From JBGSKY01 sp041740995 (GTDB taxonomy: Bacteria > Planctomycetota > Planctomycetia > Pirellulales > Pirellulaceae): a DNA stretch of 59,297 bases. Location: NCBI GenBank assembly GCA_041740995.1, contig JBGSKY010000160.1:1-59297 (forward strand). The letters run 5' to 3'. The position numbers and the translations under genes were made by a program. The notes under the pieces are model-generated. The model had not been told where the DNA came from. It saw nothing but the letters and a program-made list of their open reading frames with translations, and did not search any database. Shown here piece after piece: positions 43,098 through 52,100 of this stretch; position 1 is the stretch's first letter, and each line of letters begins with the position of its first letter.

Positions 43098-43187
43098 TTA
43101 TTTCTTGCGGTGACGAATTCGAGCACGCATTCGACGCTTCTTGCGTCCCACTTTTCGCCGACCTTTGCCTGTCTTTTTGACTCCCAC
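43098..43187 (-). CDS. 29-residue very basic protein
   Basis: From GTG 43187 to TAA 43098 the frame encodes MGVKKTGKGRRKVGRKKRRM, then RARIRHRKK. More than half of the residues are Lys or Arg. The tail KKRRMRARIRHRKK resembles the AURKAIP1/COX24-type small ribosomal proteins, which bind rRNA; this match is by eye. The GAAGG ten bases upstream is a weak ribosome-binding site. Confidence 0.5.
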   Translation of the reverse strand: MGVKKTGKGRRKVGRKKRRMRARIRHRKK

Positions 43188-43381
43188 GTTAAATCAACCT
43201 TCGCCCTTCGCAATAGTATTCATTAAATCTTAAGACAAAAAACTCATAGTGGCCAATGTACCATGGCGTTACGAGTCTTCAAGGTAGCAAGGCCGCGTTA
43301 ACGAGCGGCAAGTGCTTGGCGTGAAGCCAATCGAATTGAAAAACAGCCAGATGGTCTGAAATTCAAATATTACCAATTGAA

Positions 43382-43480
43382 TTAGGTGCGAATCTTCTTG
43401 CGTTTCGCCTTTCGAGCCTTGCTGTTGGCGGCTCGCTGGCCATGATTCGCTTTTTTAAGTTTTCGGTGTGGCTTGGTCAT
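43382..43480 (-). CDS. 32-residue very basic protein
   Basis: ATG 43480 to TAA 43382 encodes MTKPHRKLKKANHGQRAANS, then KARKAKRKKIRT. It is Lys/Arg-rich with HGQRAANSKARKAKRKK, a pattern I recall from conserved small proteins annotated as hypothetical in planctomycetes. It probably binds nucleic acid, perhaps rRNA. No Shine-Dalgarno is visible. It lies about 200 bases upstream of the other basic mini-gene on the same strand. Confidence 0.5.
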   Translation of the reverse strand: MTKPHRKLKKANHGQRAANSKARKAKRKKIRT

Positions 43481-43650
43481 AATAAAACGATTTGAAATGG
43501 AACGTAAAGACTGACGAACTAGTCAGTTTGGGTCGGGTATGATAGCGGCAATCGACATACCTGAAAAGCGTGAATTGGTCGCGATGATCAATCTATTTTG
43601 AGAAACTCGATTCCATTAGACGAGAAGCCTTGCTTACGCAGTGGAAATTT

Positions 43651-44274
43651 TCAGTTCGACTGCACAAGACCAGCAGATTGCCACTGCGAAGTCAAGTTTT
43701 CAATTTCGGACGCCAGCTCCAAAAGTGTGCCGTGATTGAGAATGACAACGGTCGCGGCGGCACGTTTACTCTCAATTGACATCTGAGTCCGCTCCCGCTT
43801 GGCAAGCTCTTCTTCTGACCATCCGCGGCGAGCGGCGTTTTCTTGACGAATCGTCCACAGAGTGTCGATGAACAAGAGCTCGTCGCAGCGATCTTTCCAG
43901 CCTGATTCCAAGAGCAGCGGAATGTCCAAAAGAATCAAGCGTTTAGGATCATCGTTTTGACTGACCGTAATCGCAGCCTCGATCTTGCTGCGTACTTTCG
44001 GATGAATCAACTGTTCCAGAAATATTTTGTTCTGACGACAAATATCAGTATCGCCAAAGACAAGACTGCCAAGCCGTTTACGGTCGACAGTTTTGTCAGC
44101 GGCGACGATGTCTGCTCCAAATTGATTGACAAGCGAGGCAATTACCTGCGGTTGCTCTAGGACTTGATGGGCGAGTTGGTCCGCATTGATAATTAGTCCA
44201 TTTGTTCGCTCGGCAATCAGACCGATGACCGTACTTTTGCCCGAAGCAATTCCGCCAAGGATACCGACGATCAT
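43651..44274 (-). CDS. coaE: dephospho-CoA kinase
   Basis: The 207-residue enzyme phosphorylates the 3'-hydroxyl of dephospho-CoA, the last step of coenzyme A synthesis. It has P-loop GGIASGKST at 7-15, the NADQLAHQVL substrate region, LLDIPLLLESGWKDRCDELLFI and the closing RAAATVVILNHG, all in order. ATG 44274 overlaps the PDZ-gene stop by four bases (44271-44274), so it is translationally coupled to that gene. Confidence 0.95.
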   Translation of the reverse strand: MIVGILGGIASGKSTVIGLIAERTNGLIINADQLAHQVLEQPQVIASLVNQFGADIVAADKTVDRKRLGSLVFGDTDICRQNKIFLEQLIHPKVRSKIEAAITVSQNDDPKRLILLDIPLLLESGWKDRCDELLFIDTLWTIRQENAARRGWSEEELAKRERTQMSIESKRAAATVVILNHGTLLELASEIENLTSQWQSAGLVQSN

Positions 44275-45458
44275 CGAATTAAACCGCTGCTTCGCGCGAT
44301 GTATTCGCGAACCAAAGCCTCACGGATGCCCTGCAATTCACCCAATCTCCGAACCCACTGAATGACTTCGTCGTTTCGCGCTTGGCGACCAGTAAGAATC
44401 CGAATCATCTCCGCGACAAACATATTTGGATCGTTACGTGTCAGGTCATAAAAGTTCGGACTTGAGAGCAAGCGAACTCGAAGATCTTCAATCGTGTTGC
44501 CCTGTTCGAAAGCACGGGTCCAGTAAAATCGTTCCGAATTGGTCGGGCCACGTCCCAAGATTTTTTGGTACTCCGAATCAAGTTGATTGGAGTAGCTTGC
44601 TTGAACAACCAAGCCGCTGTTCGTTTGATTGCGTGCGATGACTTGTTGATAGTTCTCTAAATTGATGACCAGCGGAGTGCTGTTGTTACTTGACGGATTG
44701 ACGGCAAGCTCTTGAGGCGTTGTGTAAAGAATATTGCCATTCGCATCTTCAATTTTTGCAGATAGTCGATACTCGTCTTGCTGATAGACAGTTTGTGGAT
44801 CGATAACCATTTCAAAATTAAACGGGCCACCACCGACGGTTTGCATCGTCGACTTGCCACCAAAAACTTCGAAGTACGGTCGAGTCACGTTGCGAATCGA
44901 AACGGTTAGATACGAAGGATTTAGAGAGACTCGGTCAACTAAGCGGACCGTCCCGCGTATGTTGTTGGACGCTTGCTGCAAATTGATTGGAACATTTTTT
45001 AGTTGTCCATTACGTCTATCGGCGACTAACGCGACAACTTTGCCATTGACCGCAGATCGCGATGTCTGGTCGCCGACGTCGACGAGTTGCCCCTGAACTA
45101 AGCCAACTTGTTGACCATTGACAGCTACGATCAAATCTTGGCTCTCCAGTCCAGCCTGTGCCGCTGGCGAGTTTGGTTGCACGTTGGTGACCAATGCACC
45201 GACATCTGTGTTGGTGACAAAGACGCCTAACATCCAATTTCGGACGCGTTGATTCGCCGGCAGAAGACTTGGGTTCTGCGTCGCTGGTGGATTAAATGCT
45301 GACGGCGCCGGTTGAGTTGCTGGCAGCGATGGTAAAGCTTGATTGTACCAATCGCCCAAATAGCTGCCGCTATTGAATTGAGCTTGACTGTCGGCGGCAA
45401 CCAGGAAGAACATACCGACGGAAAATAACAAGCTGGTGAACCGAAGTTGAAAATTCAT
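44271..45458 (-). CDS. secreted PDZ-domain protein
   Basis: A 395-residue protein with a signal peptide (MNFQLRFTSLLFSVGMFFLV, then AADSQA). Residues 75-165 form a PDZ domain (GVFVTNTDVGALVTNVQPNSPAAQAGLESQDLIVAVNG in parts). A beta domain at about 165-290 resembles secretory-pilotin or YbaY-like folds. A C-terminal helical part has EYQKILGRGPTNSERFYWTRAFEQG, reminiscent of DUF4214-type repeats. It likely works in the periplasm. It is coupled to coaE by a four-base overlap, an odd pairing. Confidence 0.7.
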   Translation of the reverse strand: MNFQLRFTSLLFSVGMFFLVAADSQAQFNSGSYLGDWYNQALPSLPATQPAPSAFNPPATQNPSLLPANQRVRNWMLGVFVTNTDVGALVTNVQPNSPAAQAGLESQDLIVAVNGQQVGLVQGQLVDVGDQTSRSAVNGKVVALVADRRNGQLKNVPINLQQASNNIRGTVRLVDRVSLNPSYLTVSIRNVTRPYFEVFGGKSTMQTVGGGPFNFEMVIDPQTVYQQDEYRLSAKIEDANGNILYTTPQELAVNPSSNNSTPLVINLENYQQVIARNQTNSGLVVQASYSNQLDSEYQKILGRGPTNSERFYWTRAFEQGNTIEDLRVRLLSSPNFYDLTRNDPNMFVAEMIRILTGRQARNDEVIQWVRRLGELQGIREALVREYIARSSGLIR

Positions 45459-45547
45459 GAGCGAGCCAATTCAGATAGTTTACTATATAAACGAGTTTTG
45501 TAATCGTGAGATTGAAGTTCCAATTTGCGAACTAATATCGCAAAATC

Positions 45548-46627
45548 TTATCGCAATTGGGGGCCTGAGAAACTTGCCATTTGTTGAGCAATAAAGTTTG
45601 GATTGACAGGGAAAAAGCCTGCACGCATCACTTCGGCTTGTCCATCGCGGCTGAGAACATAGTTGAGTATCTCACGACGAACGCCACCGTCGACGTTGAT
45701 GAGCGCCTTGTCAAAAACCAATGCTAGCGGACGAACGAGCGGATATTTTCCAGCGATAAAATTCGCTTCATTGGGTTCGATGACTGAGCCGTTGATTTCC
45801 AAGGCCAGTACATGAGTGCCGTCGGTTTCGCCCATGGAACCAACCGCAATGCTGGCCTGATCCTGTTTCATTCCTTCCAGCAGTTCCGCCTGCGATTCGA
45901 AAGTTTTGGATACGACCGCGGCGCGATTTCCTGGCCCAAGAATTGTGTTCTCAATAAAAGCGGTAGAGGTTACTTTGTCACCCTTGCCGTAAATCCGTAT
46001 TGGCTGGTTTTGCAAGCTGCCAGTAACTCCGACATCTCCCCAAGTCTTTGCACTGTTTGTGGCAGCAAAGAGTTGTTTGAGTTGTTCTGGTGTAACCTTG
46101 CGCAATGGGTTACTTTCGTGAACGAGGATCGCTACTGGATCCAACGCAACGATCACAACGGCTGGGTCTTGGCACTTGGCCTTCTTCAACGATTCGATTT
46201 CCGATGCGGTGATCGAGTAACTGATACCAGCAATTACAGTTGGATCATTTTTCAATGATTCAATGGCTGCGGCGGACCCGTCCGCACCGCGAGTAAATTC
46301 GACGCCAGGGTGAAATTGCTTGAAGCGAGTCGACCATTGCAGGCCAAGCTGTTGCATTGTCGAAGAACCGCTAAGCGTCGCTTTTCCAGCAACTCCATTT
46401 TGAGGATGATATGGAGCGATCGAATCAAGCATCTGTGACAGATGATTCTGGATCGCAGCATCCGAATTTAGCGAAGTCTGACGACCTTCTTGCGCGATCG
46501 TAAAATTGCTGACTGGGTTTAGCAGCGCGAGCGAGCAAATTGCCATGCTGGCATATCTCACGTGCTGCAGTGTTCGACTCAGCGTACAGCCTAAAAATGT
46601 ATCGCCTAGAAAATTCAACTCAAACAT
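45548..46627 (-). CDS. PstS-like phosphate-binding protein
   Basis: The 359-residue protein has a signal region (possibly from ATG 46546, MAICSLALLNPVSNFTIAQ) and a PBP-like domain: GKATLSGSSTMQQLGLQWSTRF, the opening of PstS-type proteins, then TRGADGSAAAIESLKNDPTVIAGIS, and ILVHESNPLRKVTPEQLKQLFAATNSAKTWGDVGV. No pst permease or phoU genes are present. It may bind phosphate or act as a surface protein as some planctomycete relatives do. Start 46627 gives a longer N-terminus than needed. Confidence 0.8.
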   Translation of the reverse strand: MFELNFLGDTFLGCTLSRTLQHVRYASMAICSLALLNPVSNFTIAQEGRQTSLNSDAAIQNHLSQMLDSIAPYHPQNGVAGKATLSGSSTMQQLGLQWSTRFKQFHPGVEFTRGADGSAAAIESLKNDPTVIAGISYSITASEIESLKKAKCQDPAVVIVALDPVAILVHESNPLRKVTPEQLKQLFAATNSAKTWGDVGVTGSLQNQPIRIYGKGDKVTSTAFIENTILGPGNRAAVVSKTFESQAELLEGMKQDQASIAVGSMGETDGTHVLALEINGSVIEPNEANFIAGKYPLVRPLALVFDKALINVDGGVRREILNYVLSRDGQAEVMRAGFFPVNPNFIAQQMASFSGPQLR

Positions 46628-46679
46628 AACTTACAAACCTTTCCTTGATTCCAAACATGATCCGCTAGTTGACCAAAGC

Positions 46680-47690
46680 CTATTCGCTTGTGACTTCAAC
46701 AACATCGCTCATATTAACGGATTCGATTTTGATAGCTTTGCGGCCCTTTAAACTGCCTGCACTAGCCTCGAATTTCTTTATTTCGCCGATTTCAACGTCG
46801 AGTGTCGAATGAACATCTTTTTCAGTCGAGATGATGTCACCAACCTGCAAGTCGAACAAGTCGGCAGTGCTGATTTTTGAACGAGCCAACACAATCACGA
46901 TCTGAGCAATCGATTCTTCTAAGCGTTTCGAGATCGCTTCTTGGCTCTCCCGATCTGCTCGACTGGACGCATAACCAATCCAAGAGTTATTAGTTAATTT
47001 GCCGCCAACACGTTCAATTGTGTTAAACGGAATGCAAAGATTGGCCATACCGCGAACTGCGCCCATGGAAAGCTCAAAGCTAACCATGATGACGACTTCG
47101 TTGGGCGGTACGATTTGAACTAGTTGTGGGTTTGATTCAACGCGCTCGACTTCAATATCAAGCTCGATCACGTTCAGCCATGCTAAGCGAAGCTCGCGAA
47201 GGAAAATCGTCGTGATCCTATTGGCTAGCCTTAGTTCGATCTCCGAAAGCGGACGTTTGTTTGCGGTCTCAGAAGCAACGGTGCCACCCAACATGCGGTC
47301 GATGATTGGATAAAGCAGCGATGGCGATAAATCAAGAATCCAATTGCCCTCAAGGGGTTTTGGTTTGAGCAAATTGTAGCAAGTCGGCACCTCCAGAGAG
47401 TAAACAAATTCACTGTAGGTCAATTGATCAACGCTGATTAATCGGACTTCGATCATGCTTCGCAAAACCGCTGAGAGAGCGGCCCCAAAGCTTCGGCTGA
47501 GCGATTCATGCAATGATTGCATCGCCCGCATTTGGTCTTTGCCAATGCGCTCGGGACGTTTGAAGTCGTACGCAAGCACTCGAGCCCGCGACTCGCCCTT
47601 GTTAGAGTGATCTACTTTCGCCGCCGCCGCCTCCCGGCTGGACTCCAATAGATCTTCGACATCCTGGCGATTGAGTACGTCGTCCGACAT
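46680..47690 (-). CDS. fliM: flagellar motor switch protein
   Basis: The 336-residue C-ring protein begins with the CheY-P-binding element (VLNRQDVEDLLESS). The FliM-type middle domain has RPERIGKDQMRAMQSLHESLSRSFGAALS and PTCYNLLKPKPLEGNWILDLSPSLLYPIIDRMLGG. The C-terminal SpoA domain has LQVGDIISTEKDVHSTLDVEIGEIKKFEASAGSLKGRKAIKI. All the marks of a functional switch are present. No other flagellar gene is in the window; in the order on this strand it follows the FHA-EAL gene by 334 bases. Confidence 0.93.
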   Translation of the reverse strand: MSDDVLNRQDVEDLLESSREAAAAKVDHSNKGESRARVLAYDFKRPERIGKDQMRAMQSLHESLSRSFGAALSAVLRSMIEVRLISVDQLTYSEFVYSLEVPTCYNLLKPKPLEGNWILDLSPSLLYPIIDRMLGGTVASETANKRPLSEIELRLANRITTIFLRELRLAWLNVIELDIEVERVESNPQLVQIVPPNEVVIMVSFELSMGAVRGMANLCIPFNTIERVGGKLTNNSWIGYASSRADRESQEAISKRLEESIAQIVIVLARSKISTADLFDLQVGDIISTEKDVHSTLDVEIGEIKKFEASAGSLKGRKAIKIESVNMSDVVEVTSE

Positions 47691-48024
47691 CCCTGGACAT
47701 TCCGCGCTTAAATGAATTGGTTTAGCTAGCTTGCTTCACAGCGAACGAGTCACTTGGCACTCGCATCGAAGTTATGTTTTGCCGTCAATGTACCCTGCAA
47801 GTCAAGTTCGTTTTGCCCATTTCGCCGAATCAACCCGAATTTACTTGCGGTTAATGCGAAGGCGATTTGCTTGCAAAATTTACAGATGCCACGCCAAAGA
47901 ATGCGGAACGAGTCAAATCTCAAGCAATTGTATCCCAAAGGAAAAGTAGCTAGCTCCCCAGAGAGTTGTAGATGCACTCCGGTATATTTGAAATCGGATG
48001 TTGCGCTACTGGAAATCTTGAACT
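47691..48024. other. 334-base gap upstream of fliM
   Basis: AT-rich, with no convincing reading frame: open stretches on both strands overlap the end of the FHA-EAL gene and lack ribosome-binding sites. It should hold the fliM promoter, but no clear sigma70 or sigma28/54 box was recognised. Confidence 0.4.
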
Positions 48025-49155
48025 CTATGCTGTTCTTGGTTTGGCATCTCTGGACATTAAAGCACAGGGTTTGCCGTAAAGAAAACCTTGTCCCGTCACA
48101 AAGCCAAGCTCACAGCAGACTTGGTGTTCCCCCTCGGTTTCTACACCTTCGGCCAGTGGTTCAATGCCTAATTCTTTGACAATCTGAACTAATCGACTAA
48201 TCATCGCTTGATGTCTAGAAGTGGCGGAATCGATATTCCGAATCAGCTGCATATCAAATTTCAATATGGCTGGTGGTATTTCGGAGAGTTCGAGCAGTCT
48301 AGCCTGCCCTGCTCCGAAATCGTCATAGGCCAACCGCATATTCAAGTCGACGAGGAAACTTTGAAGACTCTTCATCGTCTCGATCTCAGTAACTGCGCTT
48401 TCGTGGATCTCGATCACAATCGATGCATCTGGAAATCTACCGCGGAGCTGTTTCAAATCATCAAGCAATCGTTGGTCTGAAATTTCTTTAGGGTGAGTGT
48501 TCAAATATAGTTCATCGGTTAGCCCGAACGTCGAAGCTCGCTCACAACCCAATCGACGCATCATCTCACTCAAGGATCGTTCCTGGTCAAGCGCTGCAGC
48601 AACTTCGAACATGGCTGCAGGGTTCCGCAGTGAGTCCAAAGTGCTTCGCGCAAGCAACTCTTGTCCAATTACTTTTCGGTCATCGAGCATTATGATCGGC
48701 TGAAAGAATGGAACGGCTCCTTGGCCGCTGATCAGAGTATCGAACTCCATCAGTTTGTTTGCCCAATTCCCCACGTTCCCTTCCAGGGTACAGGAAGTGA
48801 ATTCAGAGGCCGTGCGATTGACTCGAAAAACGGCATCGGCGAAAGCGATTAAATCGTTAGACGCAACCTCTGATTCGGTGATACTTTGCCCGTTGATGCT
48901 AGTTCCGTTGGTGCTGCCCAGGTCTCGTAAAATCAATTTGTCTTCGACAAGCATGAGCTGAGCATGCAATTTCGACACGCTGTTTTTCGGAATCGTCAAA
49001 TGGGATTCACTGCTCCGACCAATTCGAAAGACATTCGAATTGATATAACATCGTCGATTGTTCGGTTTGTCGCCGGAAACTTCGGTCAAATACCAAGTTG
49101 CTTGCGAATCGATGCTGGATTTTTCTGCGGATACGTTTAGTGAATTGGCGAGCAT
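48025..49155 (-). CDS. FHA-EAL signalling protein
   Basis: A 376-residue protein with two domains. The FHA domain (44-110) keeps the phosphothreonine-binding set: RIGRS at 44-48, SKLH at 61-64 and GSTNG at 80-84. The EAL domain (148-365) keeps the catalytic set of c-di-GMP phosphodiesterases: Glu166 in QELLAR (the EAL position), Asn219, Glu249, Asp278-Asp279 in YDDFGAG, Lys299 in LKFD and Glu336/Glu339 in AEGVET. I place the start at ATG 49155, which overlaps the kinase stop by one base (TGATG). The FHA domain could read the kinase's phosphorylation state. I infer a kinase-controlled c-di-GMP switch. Confidence 0.85.
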   Translation of the reverse strand: MLANSLNVSAEKSSIDSQATWYLTEVSGDKPNNRRCYINSNVFRIGRSSESHLTIPKNSVSKLHAQLMLVEDKLILRDLGSTNGTSINGQSITESEVASNDLIAFADAVFRVNRTASEFTSCTLEGNVGNWANKLMEFDTLISGQGAVPFFQPIIMLDDRKVIGQELLARSTLDSLRNPAAMFEVAAALDQERSLSEMMRRLGCERASTFGLTDELYLNTHPKEISDQRLLDDLKQLRGRFPDASIVIEIHESAVTEIETMKSLQSFLVDLNMRLAYDDFGAGQARLLELSEIPPAILKFDMQLIRNIDSATSRHQAMISRLVQIVKELGIEPLAEGVETEGEHQVCCELGFVTGQGFLYGKPCALMSRDAKPRTA

Positions 49156-52100
49156 CAAATCAAACCTTGATCAAAAAGCGTTTGTTGTAAAACTTGTTCT
49201 GGCAGTCCTGGCAGGTCGCATACGATAGCTTGAATCGGCGTTTTTTGTGCGATCAACCACTCATTTATCTGCGGGTCGGCGTAGATGGCGTCTGTCATGA
49301 TCAGACCGCTGGCGGCCATTTGGGGAACGGCCATCGCGGTACGCAAGGCGGCACCGAAATAATCGATTCGCCCGTTGGAAGATGAGATATAAGCTCGACC
49401 ACGATGTAAACCGACTTTGAACGCAAAGCCATTTAAAATGTTCGAACGCTGGCCCCGCAAACCAGACTCAATTTTCGAGTCGGACAACGTCATTGCACGC
49501 TCAAGTGTCGCCAATTGTTCATCGTCCACAAAATCGTTCGAACGCTGAGTTGAAAGAATTTCTGCTGCGGCGTTTACTGAAGCTTGAATGTCATCAAAGA
49601 CTGCCACCAAGCCTTCGCTGAGCGTCTTGATTACCGAACCTCGATGACGAGCAACGATTTGTGTCTGTCGTTCCATGTTCGATGACAACCATTCAAAGGC
49701 AAGCGATTCGTCGCCGAACGAATAAAGTAAATCCATATCAAATATTTGCGTCACCAGCATGCAGACCTGCTGCGATTGCAGGATGCGACCAGCCTTAACC
49801 ACCTGTGTCGGAAACAGGGTCCGAAAGCGATCCAGCGTGGCTGCTTGGCCTGCGGTGACGGCGTCATTTCGAGTCGCGGTTCGCTCCAGTCGGACAAGTA
49901 GTTCATGAGGAAATTCGCTGCGCAGACGGAAGCTTTGCCGGCCAGCCAACATCCGAACTGGAGCGATTGTTTTTGGTGTGGTCGGCAAATGGATCGTCTC
50001 TTTCGAAGCGGCCAATTTGTCCGTGATGTTGACGGCGATTGTGTATGGAAGCTTTGGGCCACGAAGAATGTAGGAACCTGGACCAAGCTTGGTTTCAAAT
50101 TCAACCTGTTCGTTCGGAGCGATTCGAGTTTGCATCACGACGTGCGGTGCATGTGACGGTCCACCAATGCAGTAGACTGCCGAGTCGACGCTGCCGAGAT
50201 CCTTGGCCAATTGAAAGATCATTTCGACCGCATTGCCGAGGTCAGTTGCAAATTCAAAATCGCAAGCCTCGCAATGCGTGTGGCGGGCAATGTCGGCCAA
50301 GTTGTTTTTCGAATCCGACGGTGCGCGACATGTAGGACACAGCAAATCCCAGCTCAAATCTAACATCCCTATGGATGCGGCGACCAAACAAGTATCGATC
50401 GTTTCATCAACGCCGAGCTTCAAGTCATCTGCCAGTGGCAAAGGGCGAATTTTGGCTGCCCGCTGCGGTGTTAAAGAAGCAAGATAGTCGACAAATACTT
50501 CGGCGATTTCTGGGGCAACGCCTTGTTCGATCAAAGATTCTCGCCGTTGGTTTAAGCGAGTTTTGCGATGGCCGCCGACGCGCGGCGTTTCTTCAAACGC
50601 GTCCACTTGATCACTGCCAGCAGCTGAACTCTTGTTTTGCAGATACTTATCGATTCGTCGATAAACTCGGTCTAAAGACTTTTGCGCCTTCCAACCAATT
50701 TCAATATTCGCTAAGAGCTTCCCGAAGCTATTGCGCGGCACGATTTCTACTTTGTGTCGTAATCTTGAGCCACCATTTGGCATCAATTCAAGACTTACGA
50801 AACTTGCGAAAGTTTTAAACGGACCCGAGCTGAACACACGATGGACGCCCATTCTTTGGCCTTCAATCCATTCGAAAGGGTGCTCTTCCCAGTCAATGTT
50901 CATCAATCCCAATTTGATCTGACCAAATCGCCGGAGCCCGATTTGCGGATCTTTCTGTGTGCGATATTTTACACTCGGCAATCCAATGGCTCGATTGAGC
51001 CGTTCGGTATCCGCGACATAGGGCCACAATTGATCTGGGCTACTTGGCAATTCCCAGGCAAATTCTTTGGACCATAAATTTCCACTGTCGTTTGGGATCT
51101 GGTGGATCACATCGATCGCCGCATCACCGCCGGATAATTTGTCGAGAAAGTCGATCAACTGACCGGCATCGGCGAAACGTTCGGCTGGATCTTTGGCCAA
51201 CATCCTAGCGATCAGATCGGCATGAATGTCTGTGATCTCAGGCACGATTCGCCGAACGTCCGGCGCAGGCGAATAGCAATGCATTCCGACGAGCTTTAGC
51301 AGATCTTCGGCAACGAAAGGCAGCTCGCCGGTAATCAATTGGAACAGCATCACGCCCAATGAGTAGACATCGCTTGCTGGCGAGGCGGACGCACCGGACT
51401 TGCATTGCTCCGGCGACATATAGCTTGGCGTGCCCAAGAGTGTTCCAGCCATCGTAACTTCGAGTGACTGCGACTGCTGAATTTGTCGAGCGATACCAAA
51501 GTCGCTGATTTTGATGGCGAACTGATCGATGATCGACACTTGCTGCTGATCGTTGTCCGATAGACTTTCGAGATCGGACCGACGTGCCAACAGAATATTT
51601 TCCGGTTTGATGTCACGGTGGATAATGCCCGCACGATGCGCGACGCTCAAGCCTTTTGCAATTTCATAAATGATCTGCAACGCGGAGTTGGGATCAAACT
51701 TCTTATTTCGCTGGAGCTCTTTTTTAAGATCGCTTCCCTCAACGAGTTCGAGAGCCATGTAAGCGATGCTGCGATCTTCACCGGCGTCAATCAACCGCAA
51801 AATTTGCGGTGCACTGAGCTCTTGCATCAAGCGAGATTCTTTGAGCATGCGGCGAACCGCTTGCGGCTTGCTCGCCATATCGCCGCGAATCACTTTGACT
51901 GCAACTTTTGAATTTTCGGAAACGTCTTCGGCCAAATAGACATTGCCCATGCCGCCACAACCGATCAACCTGACTAATTTAAAGCGGCCAAGCATTTGGC
52001 CGACAACCACATCCTTAGTCGTCGACTGCAATTCCGTCGGCAGGCAAAATTGGGTCCCTGCTTCAAGCGTTCGGTCGTTAGATAACTGCTCGGATTCAAA

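Noticed and set aside
46680..47690. Flagellar operon around fliM
   Set aside because: No other flagellar gene is in the window, so only fliM itself is supported.
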